Shown here one piece after another: positions 46,602 to 55,677 of a stretch of DNA of 64,000 nt. Under the pieces are notes generated by a model that ran no database searches, was not told the origin of the DNA, and was given only the letters and a program-made list of their open reading frames with translations. This DNA comes from Microbulbifer sp. MKSA007 (lineage in GTDB: Bacteria > Pseudomonadota > Gammaproteobacteria > Pseudomonadales > Cellvibrionaceae). The position numbers and the translations under genes were made by a program. Positions within the stretch are counted from its first letter, which is position 1, and each line of letters starts with the position of its first letter. The stretch spans positions 1,633,501 through 1,697,500 of the forward strand of contig CP128433.1 of NCBI GenBank assembly GCA_032615215.1, in the 5' to 3' direction.

Positions 46602-46760
46602 CTACTTGGGTCTGCCGAAAATTAGTGCCAGCACAAACATCACAAGGAAAATAAAGAAGAGAATCTTGGCTATTTCAGTTGCGGTCGAAGCGATGCCACT
46701 AAAGCCAAAGAAGGCGGCGATCAGCGCAATAACCAGAAAGGTGACAGCCCAGCGCAACAT
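46602..46760 (-). CDS. DUF1328 small membrane protein (YtjA-like)
   Basis: 52 residues: MLRWAVTFLVIALIAAFFG, then GIASTATEIAKILFFIFLVMFVLALIFGRPK. Two membrane helices and a basic end match the DUF1328/YtjA family. GGGAG lies eight bases before the ATG. The family is often induced by envelope or osmotic stress; its function is unsettled. Confidence 0.85.
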   Translation of the reverse strand: MLRWAVTFLVIALIAAFFGFSGIASTATEIAKILFFIFLVMFVLALIFGRPK

Positions 46761-46805
46761 AAGAGGCTCCCAATAGAGTGGAGGGAGCCTTGGGCTCCCG
46801 TTCCG

Positions 46806-47501
46806 CTAATTGATAGAGTCCCGCTCCACAGGTTCCAAATGGTCGCCTGCTTTCATGAGGGTTAGTTGCTCCAGTGTGGCAAACTGGAAGCCCTTTTGCC
46901 TGAGTTGCGCAGTAATGAGGGGCAGGGCCTCCATTACCTGATGGTGCTGACCGTACATGGGGTGCAGCAGAACTACACTTCCGTCTTTTGCCTTTTGGGA
47001 TATATAGTCAGCTGCGACTTGAGCGCCGCCTGCTTGCAGTTGCTCAGTAGGATCGATATCCCAGTGAGCAATCTTGAACTGGTGATCGCTTAAAAGCGTG
47101 CCCAGCTCGTCAGACATCTTTCCGTGAGGAGGGAGAAACATGGGCTTGCTGGTATAGCCATTACTTTGTAGTAGCCGACAGGTTTTTTTAATCTCTTCCT
47201 TGGCACTACTCAAAGGCATCTGGGAAAGGTTTGTGTGTGAGTAACCATGGTTGCCTAACTGATGTCCAGCCTGAATGATTGCCTGGGTCTGCTCCGGGTA
47301 CCTTTCCATTTCCTGCCCTGTAGGGAAAAAAGTGGCGGTCACGTCCAAAGATTCGAGCCGCTTTAACAGTGGCTCGGTTTTGTCGGGGGAGGGCCCCTCA
47401 TCAAAAATAAGCGCTACCCATTTATCCTTGCCGGTAATTGCCTGGGCACAGGTTGAAAATACAAAAAGCCAAATGCAAATAGCATTAATTATTATTTTCA
47501 T
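46806..47501 (-). CDS. Secreted polysaccharide deacetylase-like protein (NodB domain)
   Basis: Signal peptide (about 1-21) followed by a NodB homology domain: FDEGPSPDK where TFDDGP is usual, metal-binding HGYSHTNL (HxxxH), LPPHGKM, HWDIDPTEQ and the end LLHPMYGQHHQV. 231 residues. The Asp-to-Glu change in the first motif (normally the catalytic base) may lower activity. Probably acts on peptidoglycan or a capsule in the periplasm. Confidence 0.85.
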   Translation of the reverse strand: MKIIINAICIWLFVFSTCAQAITGKDKWVALIFDEGPSPDKTEPLLKRLESLDVTATFFPTGQEMERYPEQTQAIIQAGHQLGNHGYSHTNLSQMPLSSAKEEIKKTCRLLQSNGYTSKPMFLPPHGKMSDELGTLLSDHQFKIAHWDIDPTEQLQAGGAQVAADYISQKAKDGSVVLLHPMYGQHHQVMEALPLITAQLRQKGFQFATLEQLTLMKAGDHLEPVERDSIN

Positions 47502-47524
47502 TTTTTGGGGTTTCCACAGATAGA

Positions 47525-47551
47525 AAAAAAGCCGTCAATGACGGCTTTTTT
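47525..47551 (-). terminator. Terminator of fdxA
   Basis: Perfect GCCGTCA-A-TGACGGC stem flanked by A7 and T6, usable on both strands. It lies just past the fdxA stop and before the deacetylase gene. Confidence 0.88.
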
Positions 47552-47563
47552 CTTTGAACTTGT

Positions 47564-47887
47564 TTAGCGCTCCAGCTGGTCCAGCTTGCCCTTCTTGCCG
47601 TCCCACTCCTCGGCATCCGGTAATGGGTCTTTCTTCTCAGTAATATTGGGCCATACCTCGGCGAGTTCTGCGTTCAACTCGATAAATTCCTGCTGATCGT
47701 CCGGAACCTCATCCTCAGAGAAAATCGCGTTGGCGGGGCACTCCGGCTCACACAGGGCGCAGTCGATACACTCGTCTGGGTGAATTACCAGGAAGTTGGG
47801 GCCTTCGTAAAAACAGTCTACCGGGCAAACCTCTACACAGTCGGTGTATTTACACTTAATGCAGTTTTCCCCAATTACGAATGTCAT
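47564..47887 (-). CDS. fdxA: 7Fe ferredoxin (FdxA)
   Basis: Low-potential electron carrier with one 3Fe-4S and one 4Fe-4S cluster. Cysteine patterns CIKCKYTDCVEVCPVDCF near residue 9 and CIDCALCEPECP near residue 40 are complete, with the C-terminal tail typical of Azotobacter-type FdI (PDDQQEFIELNAELAEVWPNI). The start at 47887 was chosen because MTFVIGENCIKCKYTDC is the family start; the open frame runs upstream to 47938. 107 residues. It sits next to mutS as in pseudomonads. Confidence 0.95.
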   Translation of the reverse strand: MTFVIGENCIKCKYTDCVEVCPVDCFYEGPNFLVIHPDECIDCALCEPECPANAIFSEDEVPDDQQEFIELNAELAEVWPNITEKKDPLPDAEEWDGKKGKLDQLER

Positions 47888-48026
47888 GTTTGTCCCTCGA
47901 TAGTGCCACTGAATTCTTCGTGCAGCGGATTTTATCAATTACTGGCGCGAATTGTAGTGGCTTTTCAGTCGATTTAGTTCACTGTTTATAACAGGATGAA
48001 TTGGGCGACCAGGGTCGCCCGGTCTT

Positions 48027-50678
48027 TTACTTCAGTAACTTGCGTAAAGAATAGAGCGCTTCCAGTGCCTGGCGTGGCGTCAAATCGTCCGGATCAAGCT
48101 CCTCAAGGGCATCCACGGCCGGGTGGCTTGGGCTGCCAAACAGATCTACCTGCTGGGGGGAACCAGGGCCCGCGGCCATTGGCACAGCGGCTTCTTCCGG
48201 CTCCTGTTTGGGGGCCGGTGCAGGCGTAGCAATAGGAGCTGGCACATCTACCGACTGGGCGCCGGCTTCCAATGCTGCCAAGCGCGCGCGGGCCTCGGTC
48301 AATACATCACTGGGGATGCCGGCCAGTTTGGCCACCTGCAACCCGTAACTCTTAGAGGCGGGCCCTTCCTGGATGCGGTGCAGGAAGACAATTCCCTCGC
48401 CGTGCTCGGTGGCATCCAAGTGGATGTTGGCGGCCTCAGAGCATTGGCTGGGCAGGTCAGTCAGTTCAAAGTAATGGGTGGCGAACAGCGTAAAGGCGCG
48501 CACTTCCCCTGCCAGGTAGTGGGCACAGGCCCAGGCCAAGGACAGGCCGTCGTAAGTGCTGGTACCACGGCCAATCTCATCCATCAGTACCAAGCTGTGC
48601 TCGGTGGCATTGCGCAGGATATTGGCGGTCTCGGTCATTTCCACCATAAAGGTGGAGCGGCCACCGGCCAGGTCATCGGCACTGCCGATGCGAGTGAAGA
48701 TACGATCCAGCAGGCCGATCTGGGCACTGTCGGCGGGCACGTAACTGCCGCAGTGGGCCAACAGGGCAATCAATGCTGTCTGGCGCATATAGGTAGATTT
48801 ACCGCCCATGTTCGGGCCGGTAATTACCAGCATGCGGCGGTCATTGTGCAAATCAATATCGTTGGCCACAAAAGGCTCGTCCAATACCTGCTCCACCACC
48901 GGGTGGCGCCCGCCGGTAATATGCAGACCAGGCTCAGTGCCCAGTTCGGGACGGCACAGGCGCAAATCGTCAGCGCGCTCGGCCAAGCATGCCAGCACGT
49001 CTAATTCGGATATACCCGCAGCGGCGGCTTGGAGCTCTGCCAGGGACTCATTCAGCTGATTGATTAGCTCTTCGTACAATGCCTTTTCACGAGCTAGCGC
49101 GCGGCTCTTGGCGGAGAGCGCCTTGTCTTCAAACTCCTTTAGCTCGGGCGTGATAAAGCGCTCTGCATTTTTCAGGGTCTGGCGGCGAATGTATTCAGCT
49201 GGCGCCTTATCGCTTTGCCCGCGACTGATTTCAATAAAGTAGCCGTGCACCCGGTTGTAACCCACCTTAAGGGTGGGCATACCGGTGCGCTCTTTTTCCC
49301 GCTGCTCCAGTTGCACCAGGTAATCGCCGGCGTTTTCACTGATAGCGCGCAGCTCGTCCAGTTCTTCGTCGTAGCCGGTAGCAATAACGCCACCGTCGCG
49401 AATTACTACCGGAGGGTTTTCAATAATGGCATCTTGCAGTAGCTCTACGGTTTCTGGCCACTCGCCGATCTGGCTGCACAATTCATTCAATAACGTTGCG
49501 TCAGATTCCGCTAACTGTTGCTGGATTTCTGGGAATTGAGCTAGGGACTGGCCCAGGCGAGCCAAATCCCGAGGACGTGCAGAGCGCAGTGCCAAACGGC
49601 CCAGGATTCGCTCCATATCGCCCACAGGTTTGAGGGCATCACGCAGAGGCTCAAAGCCATAATCGGCAATTAATGCTGCGATGGCATCTTGGCGGTTGCG
49701 CAAGGTAGTCAGCTGGCGCAAGGGGTTGTTAAACCAGCGGCGCAGCAAGCGGCTACCCATAGCGGTTTTACAGCTATCGAAGACCGACAAGAGGGTATTG
49801 TCATCGCCACCGTTCAGGTTCAGATCAATCTCCAGATTGCGGCGGCTGGCACCATCCAAGGCGACTGTCTCATCACCACTTTCCGTCAGCAGGCCGCGAA
49901 TATGGGGCAGCTCGGTACGCTGGGTGTCCCGTGCATATTGCAGCAGGCAGCCGGCAGCGATCACAGCACCGTGCATATGGCTACAACCAAAGGCCTCCAG
50001 GTTCATGGTGCCGAATTGCTGGTTGAGCAGACGCAAAGCGCTCTCCAGCTCGAACTCCCAAGGTGCCCGGCGGCGCACGCCCGCGCGGCGTTCGATTTCA
50101 ATCGGCAGGCTAAGCTCTTCCGGCGCAAGCAGTTCAGCGGGATTGTGGCGCTGCACCTGCTCGGCCAGGGCTTCCAGAGTATCTGTTTCCTGAACCACAA
50201 AACGACCGGTTGCCAGGTCCAGCAGTGCCAGGCCAAATACATCGCCCAAGTGTGAAATAGCAGCCAGGAGGTTATCGCGGCGATCGTTGAGAAGTGCCTC
50301 GTCGGTGACCGTGCCCGGAGTAACAATACGTACTACCTGGCGCTCAACCGGCCCCTTGCTGGTGGCGGGATCACCGATTTGTTCACAGATGGCAACGGAA
50401 ACACCAGCTTTAATTAGCCGCGCCAAGTAGCCCTCAGCTGCATGGTAGGGAATACCGGCCATGGGGATAGGTTCCCCCCCGGACTTGCCACGGGCAGTAA
50501 GGGTGACATCCAACAGCTCAGCCGCCTTCTTGGCATCATCAAAGAACAGCTCGTAAAAGTCCCCCATGCGGTAGAACACCAGCTCTTGGGGGTGCTGGGC
50601 CTTGATGCGCATGTATTGTTGCATCATGGGGGTGTGTTCGGGTTTCGCGGCCTTGGTCTTGTTTGCGGTTTTTGGCAT
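48027..50678 (-). CDS. mutS: DNA mismatch repair protein MutS
   Basis: Recognises base mismatches and small loops and starts repair. MQQYMRIKAQHPQELVFYRMGDFYELFFDDAKKAAELLDVTLTARG contains the mismatch-binding FYE motif. The ATPase has Walker A GPNMGGKSTYMRQTALI (near residue 621) and LMDEIGRGTSTYDGLSLAW. 883 residues, intact, with a proline/glutamate-rich linker and a C-terminal PRQALEALYSLRKLLK. fdxA follows downstream. Confidence 0.97.
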   Translation of the reverse strand: MPKTANKTKAAKPEHTPMMQQYMRIKAQHPQELVFYRMGDFYELFFDDAKKAAELLDVTLTARGKSGGEPIPMAGIPYHAAEGYLARLIKAGVSVAICEQIGDPATSKGPVERQVVRIVTPGTVTDEALLNDRRDNLLAAISHLGDVFGLALLDLATGRFVVQETDTLEALAEQVQRHNPAELLAPEELSLPIEIERRAGVRRRAPWEFELESALRLLNQQFGTMNLEAFGCSHMHGAVIAAGCLLQYARDTQRTELPHIRGLLTESGDETVALDGASRRNLEIDLNLNGGDDNTLLSVFDSCKTAMGSRLLRRWFNNPLRQLTTLRNRQDAIAALIADYGFEPLRDALKPVGDMERILGRLALRSARPRDLARLGQSLAQFPEIQQQLAESDATLLNELCSQIGEWPETVELLQDAIIENPPVVIRDGGVIATGYDEELDELRAISENAGDYLVQLEQREKERTGMPTLKVGYNRVHGYFIEISRGQSDKAPAEYIRRQTLKNAERFITPELKEFEDKALSAKSRALAREKALYEELINQLNESLAELQAAAAGISELDVLACLAERADDLRLCRPELGTEPGLHITGGRHPVVEQVLDEPFVANDIDLHNDRRMLVITGPNMGGKSTYMRQTALIALLAHCGSYVPADSAQIGLLDRIFTRIGSADDLAGGRSTFMVEMTETANILRNATEHSLVLMDEIGRGTSTYDGLSLAWACAHYLAGEVRAFTLFATHYFELTDLPSQCSEAANIHLDATEHGEGIVFLHRIQEGPASKSYGLQVAKLAGIPSDVLTEARARLAALEAGAQSVDVPAPIATPAPAPKQEPEEAAVPMAAGPGSPQQVDLFGSPSHPAVDALEELDPDDLTPRQALEALYSLRKLLK

Positions 50679-51539
50679 TTTTTCTAAGAAAATCAGTAAG
50701 TTACAAAAGTGTTCGCAAACCCCAAGAGCCCCGCAGGAGTGGCGGCCGGCTCAGATTGGGGTAGGGGGCAGGTTTCCTCGGGGGCTTAATAAGCTGAAGC
50801 GTTCGATCAAATAATGAACGGCAAGCCCAAACCTGATGTTCCTGAAGCATACAATCGGGAAAGATCTGAACAGAAAGGTCCAGGCCAAAGTTCGAAGGGC
50901 TTCTTTATAGGGGGCGCAGAATAGCAGAGTGGGGGGCAAACCACTATGGATGGCTTATCAACTGCAAGTGGGATGGCCTGCAGCGACCCTGTGATTTTAT
51001 GAGAGCCTTGTAGGGAAGCGGGACGTTTTCCTCTTTGAGGTAAGGACCGTCACTTTTCTTTGCTCTAATGAGTCTGCTGCTGATCTCAACAAAAAAGATT
51101 CCTGACTCAGTAAGGTCGAGTACTAAGCAAGCCAATTCTTTACGCGGTAGCGCATCCCTCCAGCTGGGACATATGTGCATAGTAGGCTGATGAAATACAG
51201 CACTGATAACTAAGTCCTGCTTCGTATATCAGAATTCAAAAGACGCTGCTCCTATTTCTGGGGAAAATTCTATAACTTATTGATTTTTAAAGGATGTGAA
51301 AAATGATATAAAGCAGGGAGAGCGCGGAATTATAAAGACGCTGCTTTATATCTACTTGTTTCGTTTCGTGCCACTCAATGTATTTTTTTGATTTTATTGG
51401 GTTTTTAAGCGGGCTTTGATTGAGGGCGGTAGAATTATATAGAAGGGTGATATATAGACGCTGCTTTTGAATTAACTGTTGTACAAACCCGCTGCGCGGG
51501 AGTGGTGCCACTTTTAAATTATAAGAGGCATTTTAGAAA
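50679..51539. other. Gene-poor boundary between mutS and the mobile region
   Basis: About 860 bases with no gene I can support; a 78-codon minus-strand frame (50944-51180) has no recognisable features. Three copies of AGACGCTGCT lie at 51241, 51336 and 51456. The middle one is part of a perfect 12-base inverted repeat, GATATAAAGCAG (51305-51316) with CTGCTTTATATC (51341-51352). CCCGC-TGC-GCGGG hairpins at about 51489-51501. These are probably end or regulatory structures of the IS91-type element. An integrase gene, expected in this area for an integron, is absent. Confidence 0.6.
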
Positions 51540-52799
51540 ATGCATAACCGGGTATTGCAAAATATATTTTCTGCGTACAGTGGTTATTTATCTAAAACTG
51601 CGCAACCACTAAAAAATTTAAAGGCTATCTCCTCGATACAAGAATGCCGTACAAAATCGATGGGAAGCAGTTATTATCGTTGTAAGCACAACCATGTCAC
51701 TGAACAGCATCATTCTTGTAGGCATAGAAGTTGCCCCCTCTGCTCAGGCAGAAAACAGCTCCAGTGGGTTGATCAGCAGCGTCGTAAATTATTTGATACA
51801 GAACATTTTCATGTGGTCTTTACTATACCTCATGAGTATCTGCCGTTATGGCAATACAACGAAGAGAAGCTTACAGATATACTCTTTTTGTCGAGTAAAG
51901 AAACCCTGTTTGAATTAATGGCGAGTAAAGACTATCACGGAGTAACTCCCGGGATGCTTATGGCTCTGCATACTTGGGGAAGACAGTTAACTTTACATCC
52001 CCATATACACTGTTTGATAACTGCTGGCGGCTTGACTTTAAGGGAAAAATGGAAAGAAACAGGTGAATATTTATTGCCTGTGCGAGTGGTTAAGAGTCTT
52101 TATAGGGGAAAATTTCAAGCGCTTTTATTAGAACAGTATCGTGCCGGGTTACTCAAGCTTCCTCCCAGTTGGTCAATTGGCCAGTTTGATATCCTCTTTA
52201 AAGCTTGCTATCGCAAGGAATGGTCGGTTCGTATTCAAGAACGGTATGAGCATGGTCAAGGCGTTCTGCTGTATTTTTCACGCTACATCAAAGGTGGCCC
52301 GCTTAAGCCAAAGCAGATATTAAACGTGGATCATAAGGGGCTGGATTTTCGTTATTTTGATCACCGTGACCAGCGACGTAAGCAACTTCGGTTAAAGCCT
52401 CAGGAGTTCTTAAGACGTGTCTTGCAGCACATACCTCCAATAGGAAAACACATGGTACGGAGTTATGGATTATATGCTGGGTGCAATAAGAAAAAGCACG
52501 ATCTATGTAGTAATCAAGTGGGTTTAATGAAAGATCAACGACTCCCAGCTGGATTGCAAATCCAAGATCTGATGGTAGAGTGTGGGCAGTGCCATGAATC
52601 TACAAAGTTGACTGGCCGAGTGTGGTCTAAGGCGAAAAAAGGAATTTCCTTTATAAAGGGGGCGGCTCGGCAAGATAGTGCCGGCGGGAATGTACAACAT
52701 GGCGATGAACCAGACACTGCAGGAATGGGCCTCTTTAGTTCGGCCTAAATTCAATGCCAGGTCATTTTTTTTACCGCCTGCAGTGCAGGTTATCTAAGC
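51240..52799 (+). mobile_element. IS91-family element (limits approximate)
   Basis: A Y2-transposase gene with repeat and hairpin structures upstream and a CCTGCAGTGCAGG hairpin (52777-52789) downstream. IS91/ISCR elements move by rolling circle and have no target duplication, so the ends cannot be fixed from one copy. It ends immediately before the first cassette core site (GTTAAAT at 52800). Confidence 0.6.
51540..52748 (+). CDS. IS91-family rolling-circle transposase
   Basis: 402 residues. N-terminal zinc-binding part (CKHNHVTEQHHSCRHRSCPLCSGRK), HUH motif in LHPHIHCLITAGG (metal-binding His pair) and the two catalytic tyrosines in the C-terminal half (LLYFSRYIKGGP, Y-x3-Y). These match IS91/ISCR-type single-strand nucleases that transfer DNA by rolling circle. 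Such enzymes can carry adjacent DNA with them. It lies where the integrase-attI end of the cassette array would be expected. Confidence 0.92.
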   Translation: MHNRVLQNIFSAYSGYLSKTAQPLKNLKAISSIQECRTKSMGSSYYRCKHNHVTEQHHSCRHRSCPLCSGRKQLQWVDQQRRKLFDTEHFHVVFTIPHEYLPLWQYNEEKLTDILFLSSKETLFELMASKDYHGVTPGMLMALHTWGRQLTLHPHIHCLITAGGLTLREKWKETGEYLLPVRVVKSLYRGKFQALLLEQYRAGLLKLPPSWSIGQFDILFKACYRKEWSVRIQERYEHGQGVLLYFSRYIKGGPLKPKQILNVDHKGLDFRYFDHRDQRRKQLRLKPQEFLRRVLQHIPPIGKHMVRSYGLYAGCNKKKHDLCSNQVGLMKDQRLPAGLQIQDLMVECGQCHESTKLTGRVWSKAKKGISFIKGAARQDSAGGNVQHGDEPDTAGMGLFSSA

Positions 52800-52811
52800 G
52801 TTAAATAGCTT

Positions 52812-53132
52812 ATGAAATATTTATACATCCTGTTAATGATGGTTTTTCTTTGCTCTTGTGAGCTTGGTAATGAAGGGCCAAGAAGAGTTGAGTACTGGAA
52901 GGCAGAAATAGAATATGTCAAGTCAAATAGGCCGGAAATTGGTTATCTAATGTTAAAATATAAAGCGTTTGAGCCTATTTTTAACCCTTCTGAAAATACA
53001 TTAACGATTGTTGACTCTGGTGAGGCTAATAGTATCGTCTGTAGTAAATGGCACTATATCATCACATTCAAGGCGGACTCTAAAGGGGTAGTTACTGAAT
53101 CTACAATAGAGCAGACTGGGACGTGTTTGTAG
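52812..53132 (+). CDS. Cassette 1: small lipoprotein, function unknown
   Basis: 106 residues with a signal peptide and a lipobox-like LCSC (lipidated Cys about residue 16), followed by a mostly polar beta-rich part with two further cysteines (IVCSKWHYI, TGTCL). I do not recognise the family. It starts six bases after the first core site and ends just before its attC. Confidence 0.7.
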   Translation: MKYLYILLMMVFLCSCELGNEGPRRVEYWKAEIEYVKSNRPEIGYLMLKYKAFEPIFNPSENTLTIVDSGEANSIVCSKWHYIITFKADSKGVVTESTIEQTGTCL

Positions 53133-53139
53133 GCCAGCT

Positions 53140-53250
53140 ATTTAACAAAACCAAGCAGGCTCGTCCATCCCCTTCAGGTCTGGACTGGACATCCTACGCT
53201 GCGTGCCTCGCACGCAAACGCTCCGGCTGCCCCTGTTGGCAACGTTAAAT
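53140..53250 (+). other. attC site of cassette 1
   Basis: R'' ATTTAAC at 53140 and R' GTTAAAT at 53244 bound a 111-base imperfect palindrome. R'' exactly matches the leading core GTTAAAT at 52800. Confidence 0.85.
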
Positions 53251-53274
53251 GCGCATCAAGGATAGTAGAACCAC

Positions 53275-54198
53275 ATGGTGAAATCTTTATTTCTTGTCTT
53301 ATTCGGCACACTGATAGGTTCGATTTTCACTTACTGGGTTTCGGAAAGAAAAGACGATTCGTTTGCCGAAATTCGGCCAGCTAACATTTACCCTCGCGCT
53401 TGCATACCTGCTGATGAGAAATTTAAAAGTGTATTCGACCACCTTGAAGCACTCTATGGACTAGCGCTTGATACAGATTTACTAACCCTAAAGATTGGCA
53501 TTGAGAAACAGTTAAGTAATGGTTTTTTTGAGCGAGAAGGAGGGGAGTCTAAATATATTTGTAAGCCAGAGGGATTATATAAAGCTGTAGAAAGGCTTCT
53601 CGCTGATGAGCCAGTGCACCCAACACCAGACCTATACCAATTGCGCCTGTATGCCAAGCTGGAAAATCCGTCCGATAATATGCTCGAGGGCATTTCTAAA
53701 GTCGCTTTTCGAAAACAGCCATACTACGTCAAAACAGGATCAAAAAAGCGTCAGGACCCTCGCCCAATTGCCATGACAACCCTAGCTCAACACGGAGAGA
53801 GAGCAAAACCATACGCATCGCATGCCTATCATCTGATAGATCATCGTACGCTACTGGGAACTAGTGCCGCCCAGGTGGCAGCGGCAGCAAACTATGCTGA
53901 CAGTCTGTCCAAAATAGAATCAGCGATGTTTAAGATTCTGGACGAAGCATCTGGCAATGCTCCTTTAGATTTCAATCAGTACGATCGTTTCAGGCAATTG
54001 TCATATGCGCTTATGTTAAGCGAGGAAGAAGGAAGAAACCACACTGACGCCATCGAGGCATTGATGGATAGAAAGGTTTATGCCTGGGGAGGTTGGTTTG
54101 GGCGCCTGGCTGTTGATCCCAAGCATATGTGCCAAGTTATGAATTCAATTAGTCCGGAAAATACAGTCACGGAACGTTATGAGTATTGTTCTGAGTAA
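53275..54198 (+). CDS. Cassette 2: membrane-anchored protein, function unknown
   Basis: 307 residues with an N-terminal membrane anchor (about 3-20, LFLVLFGTLIGSIFTYW), then a mainly helical soluble domain with ECKPEGLYK-like and HAYHLIDHRTLL segments. It is long for a cassette gene. No family recognised; no catalytic motif apparent. One anchor and no signal-cleavage site suggest inner-membrane attachment with the domain in the periplasm. Confidence 0.75.
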   Translation: MVKSLFLVLFGTLIGSIFTYWVSERKDDSFAEIRPANIYPRACIPADEKFKSVFDHLEALYGLALDTDLLTLKIGIEKQLSNGFFEREGGESKYICKPEGLYKAVERLLADEPVHPTPDLYQLRLYAKLENPSDNMLEGISKVAFRKQPYYVKTGSKKRQDPRPIAMTTLAQHGERAKPYASHAYHLIDHRTLLGTSAAQVAAAANYADSLSKIESAMFKILDEASGNAPLDFNQYDRFRQLSYALMLSEEEGRNHTDAIEALMDRKVYAWGGWFGRLAVDPKHMCQVMNSISPENTVTERYEYCSE

Positions 54199-54200
54199 GC

Positions 54201-54272
54201 ATTTAACAAGCGCATGTTGTCGGACTGGTTTTCCGCTGCGCGCCAAACCAGCCGCAAATGCGGGCGTTATTG
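54201..54272 (+). other. attC site of cassette 2
   Basis: R'' ATTTAAC (54201) and R' GTTATTG (54266), 72 bases. R'' matches this cassette's own core (GTTAAAT, 53244). Confidence 0.8.
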
Positions 54273-54645
54273 TGGCGGTCAGTTTTATTGATTTTTCGTG
54301 GTAACTGAAGGCTTAGGCCACTAAATAGCATCCGGCATTGAGCAATTTTGCTGATTGTTATTTAAGTAGTTTCTCTCCTAGAGGGTTCGCTCGGGTGTTG
54401 TAAAAAGAGGCAGTCCGCTGCAATTTCGCGGAGTGCCAATAAGATAGGAATTGATTGGGGAAAGTACGGTATTCTTTCCTCGTAAATATTGGGCAGCGGC
54501 CAGCCAAGCTGTGGCTGGCAAAGTGCTAGTAAGTAGTCCCGAGTGCGCCAGCCATAACCAGGCTAGGCAAGCTCGCCCAACCCCTTCGGGGCTGGGCTGG
54601 ACAGCCTACGCGTTGCTTCGGCTGCCCTTGCTAGCAGCGTTATCT
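54266..54645 (+). other. Cassette 3: no convincing gene
   Basis: About 370 bases from core GTTATTG (54266) to its attC (R'' CCATAAC at 54552, R' GTTATCT at 54639). A weak frame begins at 54451 but is mostly attC sequence running into the next gene. It may carry a promoter, a small RNA or a decayed gene. R'' differs from the expected CAATAAC by one base. Confidence 0.65.
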
Positions 54646-54657
54646 CTAGGAGAGAGG

Positions 54658-55203
54658 ATGGATTTTAAGCAAATAACTATTTCATTCGGCAAGGAAGCTA
54701 TCCCTTTCCTTATCTGGGGACTTCTATTAATGCTGGCCATTGAAAACTTAAGCTTTCTTCCCTTTAAAAAGGAAATTGAAGATGTTTTCTTCGAGAGTGC
54801 TGCCATAAAGACAATATGTGTATTGTTCTCGATGGTCATTTTAGCTTCTGGATTATACCTACTAATTTTCGGCGCCAGTGAAGTAGTGTGGTGGAAAGAA
54901 CTTATAGTTCAACATGTAGTTAATGCCCCAGCTAAATTTGGCATTACATTTTCCGCCGTAGCTTTTGGATTGTTTAACGGATTAGCGATCGCCGCCGCTC
55001 TTTCTGGATACAAGTCCGGTGCAATTCACGTGTTTCTTATGTCATTGTATCTAGTTTTTATCGCACTAATTTGTTGGATGGCGACTGCAGTAATTGCAAA
55101 CGGTCAATTAAAGAGCCTAATTTCTGGTTCGGAGCGTATTGTTGGAATAGTCATGATAGTAGCCTCACCACTCCTGTTGTGGCTAGTGCTTAAGACCGCA
55201 TAG
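54658..55203 (+). CDS. Cassette 4: multi-pass membrane protein, function unknown
   Basis: 181 residues with about five hydrophobic helices (FLIWGLLLMLAIENLSFL, TICVLFSMVILASGLYLLIF, ITFSAVAFGLFNGLAIAAAL, IHVFLMSLYLVFIALICWMA, IVGIVMIVASPLLLWLVL). The start MDFKQITISF at 54658 has AGGAGAGAGG upstream; the frame open from 54451 is attC sequence before that. Family unknown. Confidence 0.8.
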   Translation: MDFKQITISFGKEAIPFLIWGLLLMLAIENLSFLPFKKEIEDVFFESAAIKTICVLFSMVILASGLYLLIFGASEVVWWKELIVQHVVNAPAKFGITFSAVAFGLFNGLAIAAALSGYKSGAIHVFLMSLYLVFIALICWMATAVIANGQLKSLISGSERIVGIVMIVASPLLLWLVLKTA

Positions 55204-55323
55204 AGATAACAAGCAGCGGCAGAGCGACAGCCAACGCTACGCACTTTGTGTGTAACTCGCTGGCGCTCAAACATTAACACAAAAAGCGCTCCGCGCTGGT
55301 TGCGCCTGCGCTGGGCGTTATGT
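55204..55323 (+). other. attC site of cassette 4
   Basis: R'' AGATAAC (55204) matching core GTTATCT, and R' GTTATGT (55317); 120 bases. Confidence 0.85.
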
Positions 55324-55332
55324 GAAAAGCCA

Positions 55333-55560
55333 ATGATTTTAAGTAATGAAAAAAGAGTGGAAGTGTTTGAAATTATAGAGGTAAGCACTGACAATTTTTA
55401 TATTTATGGGCCGTATCGTGTCTTAAATTCCGAGGCATTTAATGAAGTTGTGTCATTGGTCAACGAAGGAGTTGATCAGGTATTAATTTCTGGTGAGTTC
55501 GAGTTTGATTTAATCAATCCCCCAGAAGGTGGTGTAATCGAAATTCGGAGTAAGCCTTAG
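55333..55560 (+). CDS. Cassette 5: small protein, function unknown
   Basis: 75 residues starting MILSNEKRVEVFEI. A short acidic alpha/beta-like protein, no membrane segment, no family recognised. It begins 10 bases after the core GTTATGT, with a weak ribosome-binding site. Confidence 0.65.
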   Translation: MILSNEKRVEVFEIIEVSTDNFYIYGPYRVLNSEAFNEVVSLVNEGVDQVLISGEFEFDLINPPEGGVIEIRSKP

Positions 55561-55577
55561 ATGTTTTCTCTAGAATC

Positions 55578-55672
55578 ACATAACAAGCGCATGAATTTCG
55601 TTCCAGCCACTACGTGGCTTCCACCGGACCGCCCACGCTTCGCGCGGTCGGCCGATTATGCGGGCGTTAGCA
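55578..55672 (+). other. attC site of cassette 5
   Basis: R'' ACATAAC (55578) matching GTTATGT, and R' GTTAGCA (55666); 95 bases. Confidence 0.85.
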
Positions 55673-55677
55673 AAACC

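Noticed and set aside
48123..49004. Plus-strand frames of 170-293 codons opposite mutS
   Set aside because: Shadows of the mutS reading frame; GC-rich codon bias explains their length.
50944..51180. 78-codon minus-strand hypothetical gene
   Set aside because: No ribosome-binding site, no conserved features; lies in a gene-poor boundary region.
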